From positions 1 through 64,000 of the forward strand of contig JAHQJS010000008.1 in NCBI GenBank assembly GCA_019057385.1: a DNA stretch of 64,000 bases, written 5' to 3'. Position 1 is the first letter of the stretch; every line of letters begins with the position of its first letter. This document shows, in pieces, positions 53,058-62,286 of the stretch. The DNA is from Candidatus Borrarchaeum weybense (GTDB lineage Archaea; Asgardarchaeota; Sifarchaeia; Borrarchaeales; Borrarchaeaceae). Under the pieces are notes generated by a model. That model worked only from the letters and a program-made list of their open reading frames with translations. It did no database searches and had not been told where the DNA came from. The translations under genes and the position numbers were made by a program.

Positions 53058-53861
53058 ATGCGCATCGTAGTTAAAGTAGGAGGTACTCTTATCGCAGAAC
53101 CAGATATCTTTACAAATATCGCACAAGACTTCCAAGAAATAACAACTACAAATCAATATGTTTTGGTTCATGGAGGCGCTAAAATAGTGAATAAAGTCGC
53201 CGAAAAGATGGGCAAAGAACAAAGATTTGTTACGTCAGCGAGCGGCTTTAGAAGTAGATATACTGATCGCGAGACCATGGAAATTTTTGAGATGGTTATG
53301 GCTGGTAAAATAAACAAAGAACTCGTTGTTTCACTACAGAACAACGGTATAAATGCAATCGGCCTGTCTGGAGTTGATGGAGGCTTAATTCGTGCACAAA
53401 GAAAAGGTAGAATAAAGATTATCGACGAAAACGGACGAAAGCGGATGATTAGCGGCGATTATACTGGAAAGATTAATGAAGTCGATGGGAACTTGCTTAC
53501 CCTCCTTCTTGAAAATGGTTATTTACCTGTAGTTGCCCCTATCGCGCTCTCTCATGAATATGAACCATTAAATTGTGATGGTGATAGAACTGCTGCTTAT
53601 ATTGCTAGCGCCGTTTCAGCTGATAAACTTATCCTTTTGACTGATGTCTCAGGTCTTTTAGTTAACGATAATGTAGTTCCTGTATTGACTGCTGCAGAGG
53701 CAAAAAATGAAATCGATAAGATCGGTGCTGGCATGAAGAAAAAGGTCTTTGGAGCATTAGAAGCCCTTGAAGGAAATGTTAAAGAAGTTATAATTGCATC
53801 TGGTCTTGTAGATGCTCCAATAAGTCAGGCTTTAGAACATAAAGGTACGGTGATATCATGA
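53058..53861 (+). CDS. lysZ: LysW-aminoadipate/glutamate kinase LysZ (ArgB family)
   Basis: A 267-residue amino-acid kinase: IVVKVGGTLIAEPDIF with the GG loop (residues 5-9), VLVHGGAKIVNKVA, and the nucleotide-binding C-terminal lobe LILLTDVSGLLVNDNVV and GAGMKKKVFGALEAL. It phosphorylates the side-chain carboxylate of LysW-bound aminoadipate or glutamate. The GSR/RSRYTD segment replaces the acetylglutamate-binding residues of ArgB. It overlaps lysJ by 4 bp. Confidence 0.94.
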   Translation: MRIVVKVGGTLIAEPDIFTNIAQDFQEITTTNQYVLVHGGAKIVNKVAEKMGKEQRFVTSASGFRSRYTDRETMEIFEMVMAGKINKELVVSLQNNGINAIGLSGVDGGLIRAQRKGRIKIIDENGRKRMISGDYTGKINEVDGNLLTLLLENGYLPVVAPIALSHEYEPLNCDGDRTAAYIASAVSADKLILLTDVSGLLVNDNVVPVLTAAEAKNEIDKIGAGMKKKVFGALEALEGNVKEVIIASGLVDAPISQALEHKGTVIS

Positions 53862-55057
53862 ACTCACAAGAGATAATGCAACTTGAAGATGAATACCTCT
53901 CAAATGTGTATCCGAAGCGAAATGTGGCTATAGTGAAAGGACAGGGCGCTTTACTATGGGATGCTGATGGAAAGGAATACATAGATTGTATTGGCGGTCA
54001 TGGTTCCTGTAATATCGGTCATTGCCATCCTCGTGTCATAAAAGCTATAGAAGAACAATTACCAAAACTCATGATTTGCCCTAGCATCTTATATAGCGAT
54101 ATTCGGGCTGTTTTCGGAGAAAAAATTGCAAAACTCACTCCAAGCGGTTTAAGCAAAAGTTTTTTGAGCAATAGTGGTGCTGAAGCGGTAGAATGCGCTA
54201 TAAAACTTGCACGGAAATATACCAAAAAAACTGATATCCTTGCGATGAAAAAGGGCTTTCACGGTCGTCTAGGCTTTTGTCTATCAGCGACATGGAAACC
54301 AAAATATAGAAAACCCTTTGAACCGCTTAACCCAGGTTTCTCTCATGCAAAATTTGGAGATATTCAATCGATAAAAGATGCAATAACCGAAAAAACAGCC
54401 GCCGTACTCGTTGAATCGATACAGGGTGAAGGAGGGATAAATCCCGCACCAGAAGGATTTCTTCAAGAGTTGCGAGAACTATGTAATGCAAAAGATATTC
54501 TGTTTATTCTTGATGAAATCCAAACAGGATTTGGACGAACTGGTAAAATGTTTGCTTGCGAACACTGGGACGTCGTTCCTGACATAATGTGTCTCGCTAA
54601 ATCAGTTGCTGGCGGTGTTCCTATGGGAGTGACTTTGGCAAAAGAAAACATTATGAATGCGTTCGATCCTGGCGAACACGGAACAACCTTTGGCGGAAAT
54701 CCGATAGCATGTGCTGCTGCAAATGCTTCACTTGATGTGTTGGTAGATGAGCGACTTCCTGAACGTGCTTCAGAAATAGGCGCATATTTCAAGAAAAAAC
54801 TCTCACAATTAAAAGAAAAATACAAGATCATACGTGATGTACGTGGCACGGGTCTGATGATTGGTGTTGAACTTCGATTTGACTGTAGAGATATACTTCT
54901 GGGTGCCTTGGAACGTGGTATTCTGATTCTCTCTGCCGGGCGGAACGTGCTCAGATTCCTACCCCCTCTAGTTATTAAAGAAGAGCATATTGACTACGTC
55001 ATAGATACTTTAAACGAGTTGTTTAGGGAGCAAGAAGCAAATTGGATGAAAAAATAG
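53858..55057 (+). CDS. lysJ: LysW-aminoadipate semialdehyde/ornithine aminotransferase LysJ
   Basis: A 399-residue class III PLP aminotransferase. SNSGAEAVECAIKLARKY binds phosphate, GFHGRLGF is the aldehyde contact, LFILDEIQTGFGRTGKMF holds the PLP Asp and LAKSVAGGVPMG the Schiff-base Lys. It converts the LysW-bound semialdehyde to LysW-lysine or LysW-ornithine. Its start overlaps the lysZ stop and its end overlaps lysK by 16 bp, so the genes are translationally coupled. Confidence 0.94.
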   Translation: MNSQEIMQLEDEYLSNVYPKRNVAIVKGQGALLWDADGKEYIDCIGGHGSCNIGHCHPRVIKAIEEQLPKLMICPSILYSDIRAVFGEKIAKLTPSGLSKSFLSNSGAEAVECAIKLARKYTKKTDILAMKKGFHGRLGFCLSATWKPKYRKPFEPLNPGFSHAKFGDIQSIKDAITEKTAAVLVESIQGEGGINPAPEGFLQELRELCNAKDILFILDEIQTGFGRTGKMFACEHWDVVPDIMCLAKSVAGGVPMGVTLAKENIMNAFDPGEHGTTFGGNPIACAAANASLDVLVDERLPERASEIGAYFKKKLSQLKEKYKIIRDVRGTGLMIGVELRFDCRDILLGALERGILILSAGRNVLRFLPPLVIKEEHIDYVIDTLNELFREQEANWMKK

Positions 55058-56127
55058 AATTTTTGAAGCAAGTGCTTGAGATTTACAGCCCAAGCGGGGA
55101 TGAACAAAAGTTAGCGGAATTTCTATGTTCAAAAATGAAACAACTTGGCTTGAATTCATGGATTGATGAAGTAGGCAATGTTATTGGAGAAATCGGTAGT
55201 GGGCGTCCAATTCTTCTTTTTTTACCACATATAGATACAGTTCCAGGATATATTCCAGTCGAAGAAAGAAATGGAATAATCACAGGGCGTGGGGCGGTAG
55301 ATACTAAATCTTCTCTTGTTGCAATGATCATAGCTGCCTCAAGTTTTGTCGATAAGGAAATCCCTGGTAAAATTAAAATAATAGGGGTTGTCCAAGAAGA
55401 GACCGATTCAAAAGGCGCCAGATTTCTATTAGAAAAAGGCATTGACGCAGATTATATTGTCATTGGAGAACCCAGCGGATGCGGTGGAATTACTTATGCG
55501 TATAAGGGGAGGCTAGATTGCAAATTATCCCTTAGCACTGAAACTGGGCATACAGGTGCATGTTGGCAATATAAAAATGCGATAGAATCCGCCTTTGAAC
55601 TGTGGACTACAATCGTAGAGAGCATAGAACACTATGAAGAAGGAAGTTATTTCAACTCAGTCATTCCATGCCTTACGTTTATTCAAGGAGGAAGATACGA
55701 AAACATCGTTCCCAATGAATGCGAAATGAGGTTTGATGTCCGCTATCCACCAAAATATACTTCCAAAGAGTTGTTTAATGAGATTCAATCTTGTGTTGAA
55801 AGGTTTAAGGCTCAAAATCAAGTAAAAATTGAAATCAGCTTAATTTCAGCATCGGAAGCAATTGAGACTGATAAACGCTCAGATTTGATGAAAGCCTTTA
55901 AGAAAGCAATTAGAAAGGTTCTAAAGGGCCATCCTCGTTTGATTCGAAAGACTGGTAGTTCGGATATGAATGAAATTGGGGCACAAATACCAATTCCACT
56001 AGTTGCATACGGTCCTGGAGATTCTAAACTTGATCATTCACCAAATGAGCGTATTGAGATTCACGAATTTATTTCAAGTATTGAAGTTTTAAAAGAAGTT
56101 GTTTTAGATATTCTAAGTGCTTGTTAA
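55042..56127 (+). CDS. lysK: LysW-lysine/ornithine hydrolase LysK (M20 family)
   Basis: A 361-residue zinc carboxypeptidase-like protein. Metal ligands are FLPHIDTVPGY, the GAVDTKSSL Asp and VVQEETDSKGA with the Glu general base; a dimerisation insert occupies the middle and GPGDSKLDHSPNERI closes the site. It frees lysine or ornithine and regenerates LysW. TTG 55042 lies inside the lysJ end. It completes the carrier-protein pathway in this cluster. Confidence 0.93.
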   Translation: MDEKIEFLKQVLEIYSPSGDEQKLAEFLCSKMKQLGLNSWIDEVGNVIGEIGSGRPILLFLPHIDTVPGYIPVEERNGIITGRGAVDTKSSLVAMIIAASSFVDKEIPGKIKIIGVVQEETDSKGARFLLEKGIDADYIVIGEPSGCGGITYAYKGRLDCKLSLSTETGHTGACWQYKNAIESAFELWTTIVESIEHYEEGSYFNSVIPCLTFIQGGRYENIVPNECEMRFDVRYPPKYTSKELFNEIQSCVERFKAQNQVKIEISLISASEAIETDKRSDLMKAFKKAIRKVLKGHPRLIRKTGSSDMNEIGAQIPIPLVAYGPGDSKLDHSPNERIEIHEFISSIEVLKEVVLDILSAC

Positions 56128-56142
56128 TGCGCATGCTATTAA

Positions 56143-57105
56143 TTATTCCTTTTTCTTCAAAGAATATGTATATGCAGCCGCCAGAGCTTCAATAATAATT
56201 GCAGTCGCGTTAGATGCAGTAATTCCTGCAGAATCATGAGGCGGGGCGACCTCAACTAGATCCATCGCAACCATACGTTGCCCGAGTATGGCTAACATCT
56301 TGAACAATTCCCAGGGAGTTAAGCCGCCAGGTTCATGTAATCCTGATCCAGGGGCAAAGGCAGGGTCGAGCACATCAATATCTATTGAGAGATAAAAAGA
56401 CTTTGTATTCTTTGTAGCAATCTCTACGCTTTTCTTAGCTATTTTTTCCAGACCTTCTTCGCGTATATCATATATACTAAACCTACTTATGCCTGCTTTA
56501 TCGACTTCTTCTTCGTGTTCAGGATGACTTGCATATCCTGAATACCCTATCACAACAATATTTGTTGGATCAATAAATGGCAATTCACTGGTTCTTCGAA
56601 GACTACAAGAGTGCGAATAACGTTGCCCTGGAGGGTATTCATTATCAAAATCAAGGTGGCTATCGACCCAAATAACCCCTATGTTTTCTTTGAGTATATC
56701 ATGAGCCTTTATTGCTGGATAAGTAATTGAGTGGTCGCCTCCAATAATAGCAGATGTTATATTCTTTTTAATCAACTGTTTAACAGTTTCATAAATTGCC
56801 ATGTGACTCTTTTCAACATTGCCTGGAATAACGGGCACATCACCAGCATCAATAATGGTCAAATCATTCAAATCGAATTTAGATCTAAGAGAATATCCCG
56901 AAAAACTAGTAGAAGCCTCTCTGATAGCACGTGGTGCTAGGCGGGCTCCCGGTCTATGAGTTGTTGTCTCATCTAGAGGGACGCCTACAATTGCAACGTC
57001 TACATTTCGTAGGCTTTCAATGTCTTTGATATTCACATGTGGAAACTTAAGAAAGGTTGGGATTCCTGCGTAAGGAGCTTCAAAATCCTCCAATACTCTC
57101 ACCAA
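56143..57105 (-). CDS. speB: Agmatinase / arginase-family ureohydrolase
   Basis: A 320-residue binuclear Mn enzyme. Metal motifs are IIGGDHSITYP, WVDSHLDFDN and SIDIDVLDPAFAPGSG, and the end GLTPWELFKML supports the ureohydrolase family. Agmatinase is the usual activity in archaea and makes putrescine from decarboxylated arginine. It sits tail-to-tail with lysK, which fits use of arginine made by the LysW route; arginase or guanidinobutyrase activity cannot be excluded. Confidence 0.88.
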   Translation of the reverse strand: MVRVLEDFEAPYAGIPTFLKFPHVNIKDIESLRNVDVAIVGVPLDETTTHRPGARLAPRAIREASTSFSGYSLRSKFDLNDLTIIDAGDVPVIPGNVEKSHMAIYETVKQLIKKNITSAIIGGDHSITYPAIKAHDILKENIGVIWVDSHLDFDNEYPPGQRYSHSCSLRRTSELPFIDPTNIVVIGYSGYASHPEHEEEVDKAGISRFSIYDIREEGLEKIAKKSVEIATKNTKSFYLSIDIDVLDPAFAPGSGLHEPGGLTPWELFKMLAILGQRMVAMDLVEVAPPHDSAGITASNATAIIIEALAAAYTYSLKKKE

Positions 57106-57111
57106 AAAGAG

Positions 57112-57429
57112 TTAAGACTCGTGGGTTTCTACTTCCTCTATAATTACCTTTCCAGCTACAGTTTGATCAATGCTATGGATTACAGCTCCAGACTCCTCCA
57201 AGGATTTCGCAATTAACTCGTAATCCAACGAATTTCCTTCAATCGTGATTTTTACCGATTCGGTATTCTTGTCTACTTCGATTAAACTAATATTTACGCC
57301 AGCTACACCACTCAATCGACTCAATTCGACTGAAAGTTCGGGAAGAAGTGGCATATGTGGTTTTAAAACATCCAGAACTAATCGTTTTAAACCTCTTTCC
57401 TTCGTTGATTCTGACATTTTGACAGACAT
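57112..57429 (-). CDS. DUF211 family protein
   Basis: A 105-residue protein matching archaeal DUF211: GLKRLVLDVLKPHMPLLPEL, then GVAGVNISLIEVDKNTESVKITIEG (read in parts) and IHSIDQTVAGKV. The family has a ferredoxin-like fold and no known biochemical role. It is 6 bp upstream of the agmatinase gene on the same strand, and probably shares its transcript. Confidence 0.88.
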   Translation of the reverse strand: MSVKMSESTKERGLKRLVLDVLKPHMPLLPELSVELSRLSGVAGVNISLIEVDKNTESVKITIEGNSLDYELIAKSLEESGAVIHSIDQTVAGKVIIEEVETHES

Positions 57430-57463
57430 CCAGTTTAATTCAGTTCTTTTATTCTTATATGGT

Positions 57464-58150
57464 TTATATCTCTAACACTTTTTGAACTATTTCAGGAATC
57501 TCGTCTAGTGAATTAATTAAATAGTCATATTTTTCTTCTTTTAATAATTCCTTTTCATTTCGCGGTGTGAGAACTCCAACTGTGATTGCATTCATTAGAT
57601 TGCCTGCCTCAATATCAATAGTATGATCTCCAATTACAATGGATTCGTTTCCTTTAACTCCGAGTTTTCCGAGACAGTTGCGTAAATATTTCATTTTTAT
57701 GCTCTTTTCATAAAAATCACTCACGCTATTTCTTGTAACGACCGCATCAAAGATTTCCAAGAGGTTGTTTGCCTTTGTAAGTAATATTTCAACTATTTTT
57801 CTCTGATTGAGCGTAAAAATCCCTAACTTTAGATTCATCTCTTTTAGTGTTTTTAAGACTTCTGAAACGCCTGTGATTACTGCATTATTCTTTGCACCCT
57901 CTAACTCATAAAAATCAATGATTTCCTCTGTTTCACGCTCAAGGGTGTCTATATCTTTATTGTTCAATAATTCACGTGCCTTCTTCAATGTAACTCTTAT
58001 AGGATCTTTAACATCAAATATATCCTCAGAGATGCCCGTCTCTGCAATTTTATTGATAATTCCTCTCCTTAAAGCTATGTAATCCATCTTAAATGGAACA
58101 AGAGTTCCGTCAAAGTCAAAAACAGCCGCTTTAATGCGCAAAATTCTCAC
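57464..58150 (-). CDS. HAD-superfamily phosphatase
   Basis: A 228-residue HAD hydrolase: motif I VFDFDGTLVPF (catalytic Asp about residues 11-13), motif II Thr in LGIFTLNQRKIVEIL, motif III Lys in the SIKMKYL region, motif IV VIGDHTIDIEAG. The helical cap follows motif I, as in phosphoglycolate-phosphatase relatives. The substrate is not predictable. It is 34 bp upstream of the DUF211 gene. Confidence 0.88.
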   Translation of the reverse strand: MRILRIKAAVFDFDGTLVPFKMDYIALRRGIINKIAETGISEDIFDVKDPIRVTLKKARELLNNKDIDTLERETEEIIDFYELEGAKNNAVITGVSEVLKTLKEMNLKLGIFTLNQRKIVEILLTKANNLLEIFDAVVTRNSVSDFYEKSIKMKYLRNCLGKLGVKGNESIVIGDHTIDIEAGNLMNAITVGVLTPRNEKELLKEEKYDYLINSLDEIPEIVQKVLEI

Positions 58151-58314
58151 ACTGAGTTTTTTTAATTGAAGTTATCATTTTATATTGCATTTTCTTAAAA
58201 GCTTTAAATAATTTGACTTGTCAGATATCTAACTTCAAAGAATTATGTATGTGGTATGTCAGTATATTTGACAAATTAAATACGATTTAAGTTATTTAAG
58301 GAGGCTAATTAAAA

Positions 58315-58698
58315 ATGGGGTTAATTAAAGAAAAGGCTAAGAAACAAAAAAATATTGCAGATAAAGAAATGGAAATCGCGAAAAAACGAAAGAATATTGC
58401 AAATAAATTAGAAAACATAGGAAAGGAAGAAGATAAAGTTCTAGATTTAGAAAAGGATGTCGCTAATCTTAAGAGAGATCTTGAAAATAAAAATGCTGAC
58501 GTTCATAAGGCTAAAAATGAGAAAGACAAGGCAAACAAAGAAAAGAAAGCAGCAGAAGCTAAAGAAAAACTAGCGAAGAAAGAAAAAGAAGTGGCACAAA
58601 TAAAAGAACAATTTGAAAAAAGAAAGTTAGAAGTTACGGACCTTGAGAAAAAAATCAATGAATTAGAGCGTAAGATTATAGAGATCAAAGGGCAGTAA
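58315..58698 (+). CDS. Lys/Glu-rich single-helix or coiled-coil protein
   Basis: A 127-residue protein that is almost entirely charged heptad-like sequence (KAKKQKNIADKEMEIAKK, NLKRDLENKNADVHKAK, LEKKINELERKIIEIKGQ) with no Pro and hardly any Gly, so it should form one long helix or coiled coil. No family is recognised; eukaryote-like scaffolds or nucleoid proteins look similar by composition. A strong AAGGAGG (58299-58305) sets ATG 58315. It is the first of three small genes. Confidence 0.75.
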   Translation: MGLIKEKAKKQKNIADKEMEIAKKRKNIANKLENIGKEEDKVLDLEKDVANLKRDLENKNADVHKAKNEKDKANKEKKAAEAKEKLAKKEKEVAQIKEQFEKRKLEVTDLEKKINELERKIIEIKGQ

Positions 58699-58808
58699 TC
58701 AATACTAATACTTTCTTGGTCATTTTTCTTCCTTTTTCAAAGGATTATCTAACGAGAAATTAGTTAATCTATTATTTCTTTCATATTTTCCTCTATTTTG
58801 GTGAAAAA

Positions 58809-59144
58809 ATGTCTTTGGATGAGTTTCTAACAAAAAAAAAGAAGGGTTCTAAAGAGCCTCCCTTAAAGGATGAACCCCTCGAACCCCTCCCTGATCCAAT
58901 TACAGAAAGTGAACCATTTAACACTAGTACGTCTGAAGATTTATGGTCTATCTTGGTAGAGGCAGTCAAAGGTGACGTTGTTTTGTTCCCTAATTTGAAG
59001 GCTTATGTTCAAGGTCAAATCCTGCCACGTGAACCCGATATTTCTCCTAAGGAATTAGCATCACGATTGAATATTTCAATTGGTACTGCAATGGTTTTGC
59101 TTTCTGAAATAAAGTCTAATTCTATATCCAACGATCAAAGATAA
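58809..59144 (+). CDS. Hypothetical 111-aa protein with C-terminal helix-turn-helix-like region
   Basis: Residues 1-45 are a Pro/Glu/Lys-rich, probably disordered tail. The C-terminal half has a helical segment and ISPKELASRLNISIGTAMVLLSEIKS, which resembles a winged-helix recognition unit. I cannot name a family. It follows the coiled-coil gene by 110 bp, with a GGTGAAAAA context before ATG 58809, and might act with it. Confidence 0.6.
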   Translation: MSLDEFLTKKKKGSKEPPLKDEPLEPLPDPITESEPFNTSTSEDLWSILVEAVKGDVVLFPNLKAYVQGQILPREPDISPKELASRLNISIGTAMVLLSEIKSNSISNDQR

Positions 59145-59260
59145 TTTAAAGCTTTAAGATGCTTTGTTTTTTCCTAAAACACCTTGAGATAACTTATTAA
59201 CAAGAAAATAGATCTCTCTATTTTTCGTGCATTTTTATTAGTTTAATATATCCAAATTTC

Positions 59261-59593
59261 GTGGTGCTTAAATTGCCTATCAAGCATCAAATTATGATAC
59301 TGATGGACACTCAGAGCAAAGTCAATGAAAGAAAAGAAGATATACAAACAAAAATCGCACTTCTTGAAGCATGGATAAAAGCAGAAGAACAAATCGTCGA
59401 GAAATTGGTAGAAATTGCTCATTTCATCCTGGGAGAACTTGATGGGATTTATAGTCAGAAAGAGATTTTACCCTTTAATGTAAACAATCGAGAACTTCTT
59501 TTTGAACTTATCGGCAAATATATGAGTATGTGTGCTAATATGTCAGAAAAACTGACGGCAATTCAAATCGGAAATACTATTTTGGACACCTGA
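59261..59593 (+). CDS. Hypothetical 110-aa helical protein
   Basis: An all-helical protein: ERKEDIQTKIALLEAWIKAEE and VEKLVEIAHFILGELDGIY suggest a helical hairpin, followed by ELIGKYMSMCANMSEKLTAIQ. No motif is recognised. The start is uncertain: GTG 59261 opens the frame, but GTGGTG could instead be the ribosome binding site for TTG 59273. It is the third of the run of small helical genes. Confidence 0.55.
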   Translation: MVLKLPIKHQIMILMDTQSKVNERKEDIQTKIALLEAWIKAEEQIVEKLVEIAHFILGELDGIYSQKEILPFNVNNRELLFELIGKYMSMCANMSEKLTAIQIGNTILDT

Positions 59594-59716
59594 TTTATTT
59601 TGTACTGTTCAATCTTTTCCTTTGTTAACTTAGTTATAATTGCCTCTTTTTTCAAAATTAAATAATAGAACTTGGAATAACTATCTTCTCAAAAATAAAA
59701 AGAGTATTAGATGTGA

Positions 59717-60391
59717 ATGAAAATAGGTGTAATAGGCGGTACAGGAAGTCATGGTGGAGGATTAGCTCTTAGGTGGGCTATTGCAGGAGAAAATGTTGCA
59801 ATCGGTTCTCGTTCATTAGATAAAGCGATAAAAGCAGTCAATAAGTATCAAGATATTGTGAAAGTTAGTAGTGGCAAAGCAATAAAACTAGAAGGGCGCG
59901 AAAATCCTGATGCTGCAAAGGATTGTGATGTTGTAGTTCTTTCTGTTCCTTATACTAGCCAAGTTCAAATGCTCCATGAAATTCAACCTTTTATGAATCC
60001 AGAAACCATTCTCATAGATGTGTCAGTTCCTCTTGAATGGAAAAATGGTCAACCTACACCAGTAGCAATCCCTGAAGGATCATGTGCAGAACGCGCTGCT
60101 AGTGTCTTAAAAGATAGTGATATCATTGTGATAGGCGCTTTTAAGACAATTGGTGCATATAGTCTCCGCGACGTTCTTATTGATTTAAAGGGTGATGTTT
60201 TTCTTTGCGGTGAAGACGAAGATGCCAAAGAAACAGTTGCGCAATTGGTAAAAAAAATCAAAAAATTGAGACCCCTAGATGCTGGACCCTTAAGCAGTTC
60301 AAGAGCATCTGAGTTGATGGTTCCGCTGCTTATTAATTTGAACAAACGCTACAAATCTAAGCAAGCTTACATAAAAGTACTTAATATTTAG
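59717..60391 (+). CDS. fno: F420H2:NADP oxidoreductase (NADPH-dependent F420 reductase)
   Basis: A 224-residue protein. The N-terminal NADP-binding motif is IGVIGGTGSHGGGLALRWA with the phosphate-binding GSRSLDKA (Ser-Arg) after strand 2. VVVLSVPYTSQVQ and IGAFKTIGAYSL contact F420, and the C-terminal helices contain LKSSRASEL-like LSSSRASELM. It exchanges hydride between coenzyme F420 and NADP, implying an F420-using metabolism. Confidence 0.9.
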   Translation: MKIGVIGGTGSHGGGLALRWAIAGENVAIGSRSLDKAIKAVNKYQDIVKVSSGKAIKLEGRENPDAAKDCDVVVLSVPYTSQVQMLHEIQPFMNPETILIDVSVPLEWKNGQPTPVAIPEGSCAERAASVLKDSDIIVIGAFKTIGAYSLRDVLIDLKGDVFLCGEDEDAKETVAQLVKKIKKLRPLDAGPLSSSRASELMVPLLINLNKRYKSKQAYIKVLNI

Positions 60392-60401
60392 GATCAATTA
60401 A

Positions 60402-61121
60402 TTATAAGGTTCCTCGTAAAGTGTTTACGATTTCCATTATCTCCTTAGCTTCATCTTCTGAGGTAATTCCAACAGCTACAGCATCAATATTTTGTTGGAA
60501 AAGGAATTCTAATGCATCTTGAGGCGCAATCTCGCCTGCGGCTAATGGTTTCATCGCGATAATTTTTGTATTTGAGCTATTTTCGTTTATGACTTTTAAT
60601 AAGTCTTTGAGATCATTAACAAACTTACCCATTGCGTTTAAAGGTGTCATAAGATATTCAAGATCCAAACCACTTTGAAGCAATTTTGGCAGCGTTTCGT
60701 TTGGGCTATGTGTTGCTGCGCCTGGGATTGCAAATTCTCGTACTTGTTTAACAAATTTTACTAAGGTTTCATAATCATTTGACATGAGAGCTTTATCAGT
60801 GATTGCTCCATGAGCGAGTACAACTTCCGCTTTCATGTCTGCAAGATTCCACAGACTTTCTTGTATTTCTCTCGGTGGCACACTTGCAATTATAGGAATA
60901 TGTTGTCCCGTATTCTCTCGTGCGACATAAAGGGCATCTAATATCCTAGGATATGCCACAGCTTGGATCCCATCAAATTTTAGCTCAATGGCCGTCATAA
61001 ACATCTTTATCATGTTTTCAGGCTTGTTCCAAAACGTTTCATAGTAAACTCTTGAGCGGCTTCCGAACTGTCCTGCTCCCATAAAAGGGCTTGTACCCAT
61101 GTAAACCTCTATTTTTTTCAA
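60402..61121 (-). CDS. TIM-barrel protein, distantly aldo-keto-reductase-like
   Basis: A 239-residue protein. MGTSPFMGAGQFGSRSRVY, DGIQAVAYPRILDALYVAR, VVLAHGAITDKAL, YLMTPLNAMGKF and MKPLAAGEIAPQDALEFLF follow a beta/alpha barrel, and the final GITSEDEAKEIMEIV resembles the aldo-keto reductase end (GxxxxEEV). The catalytic Tyr-Lys-His-Asp set is not evident, so a reductase label is unsafe. It converges on fno with 10 bp between stops. Confidence 0.6.
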   Translation of the reverse strand: MKKIEVYMGTSPFMGAGQFGSRSRVYYETFWNKPENMIKMFMTAIELKFDGIQAVAYPRILDALYVARENTGQHIPIIASVPPREIQESLWNLADMKAEVVLAHGAITDKALMSNDYETLVKFVKQVREFAIPGAATHSPNETLPKLLQSGLDLEYLMTPLNAMGKFVNDLKDLLKVINENSSNTKIIAMKPLAAGEIAPQDALEFLFQQNIDAVAVGITSEDEAKEIMEIVNTLRGTL

Positions 61122-61195
61122 AAAAGCTCCTCCTCATAGAAAATTAAATTGAAGAAAAATCTTTCGGGTTCTAGTGCATAGAGCATTTTGATATC

Positions 61196-61933
61196 CTATT
61201 CACTATTTCGATTGTTACAATCATTTTTTGAAATTAATTCTTCCTTTGAAAATTGATGCTTTTTTGCTATCTCTTCTAATGCAAGTTCAGCTTCTTGACG
61301 AACATCGGGGCTTTTGTCCTTTTTTAATGCTTCAACTAACGGTTTTATTGCCCGTGTATCACCAATCTCTCCAAGCGCCCAAGCAGTCCAGTCTCTAATA
61401 TTTGACTCCTTTTCTTTTTTTTCATCAATCAATGAAATTAGTGGAAGTACGGCAGCTTTAGCATCTTTTATTGCTCCTAAAGCTCTGACTGCCGCCCAAC
61501 GGACTCTTCCATTATTTGAGTTCAGATTCTGCAGTAAATAGGGTACTGCTGTTACGATCTTCATCTTTCCAAGCGCTAATGACGCTTCGCTTCTTATTTG
61601 CGGATCTTTATCACTAAGAAGTGGAATCAAAAAAGGAATCGCTTTTTGTTCCCCTATTTTTCCTAAAGACTCAACTAAGGCTTCTCTAACATAAGAATTT
61701 GTCTCATCCTTTAATGTTCTAATTAAGAATGGAAAGGCTCTTTTATCTTGCATTTCGCCCAGTATTTCAGCTATTTTGTATCTTACATACCACGAATCAT
61801 GTTGAAGTGCATCAGTCAATTGACCAATAGCATTCTTCCCTATAGCAATCAGCTCTTTAATAATCTCCATATTGTCTTTGGTGCTTATGCCATTAATTAA
61901 TTCCTTTATTCTGCTGCTGGACATTTTTTCCAC
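61196..61933 (-). CDS. HEAT-repeat protein (PBS-lyase-like repeats)
   Basis: A 245-residue solenoid of about six 31-residue HEAT-like repeats, e.g. SWYVRYKIAEILGEMQDKRA, SYVREALVESLGKIGEQKA, PQIRSEASLALGKMK, GRVRWAAVRALGAIKDAKA and PDVRQEAELALEEIAKK. Such repeats form protein-binding scaffolds; archaeal forms are common and mostly uncharacterised. Nothing in its neighbours fixes the partner. Confidence 0.9.
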   Translation of the reverse strand: MEKMSSSRIKELINGISTKDNMEIIKELIAIGKNAIGQLTDALQHDSWYVRYKIAEILGEMQDKRAFPFLIRTLKDETNSYVREALVESLGKIGEQKAIPFLIPLLSDKDPQIRSEASLALGKMKIVTAVPYLLQNLNSNNGRVRWAAVRALGAIKDAKAAVLPLISLIDEKKEKESNIRDWTAWALGEIGDTRAIKPLVEALKKDKSPDVRQEAELALEEIAKKHQFSKEELISKNDCNNRNSE

Positions 61934-62248
61934 GATGTTGCACTCTAAAACAAAACATCTTGAGTGTTATAGTATTTCCTTCTTGAATAGTCTAGTCAGA
62001 GTTTTAATCCATGAATAATTTTTTAATCATTTGATTTCCTTTTGATGAATGATTTCTTAAATTTCATTAAAGAATGAATTTGAAAAACTATACAATTCTA
62101 ATTGATTTCATGACATTAAGAAGCTATGTACTGTAGTGTTAGTCCTGGTATTCACACAAAATTAATTCTAATTATGTTACTTACGATATTGGATCATACT
62201 CATTCGTTAGAAGAGCTATGAAAAAAAATCCCTCGTCTAAAAGAAACT
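61934..62248. other. Intergenic region before the ribosomal protein operon
   Basis: About 315 bp, AT-rich, between the HEAT-repeat gene and the uL22 promoter. No gene, RNA or hairpin is evident. uS19, which usually precedes uL22, is not here. Confidence 0.6.
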
Positions 62249-62260
62249 TTTATAAATATT
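62249..62260 (+). promoter_or_regulatory. Probable TATA box of the uL22 operon
   Basis: TTTATAAATATT is a near-consensus archaeal TATA box preceded by the purine-rich AAAAGAAAC (BRE-like). Transcription is expected about 25 bp downstream, near 62285, which would put the 33-bp repeats in the untranslated leader. Confidence 0.6.
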
Positions 62261-62286
62261 TCAAAAAATAGGAAGAGGTACTAATA

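Noticed and set aside
60402..61121. Annotation as an aldo-keto reductase
   Set aside because: The barrel-like pattern is present but the catalytic tetrad is not visible, so only a TIM-barrel label was kept.
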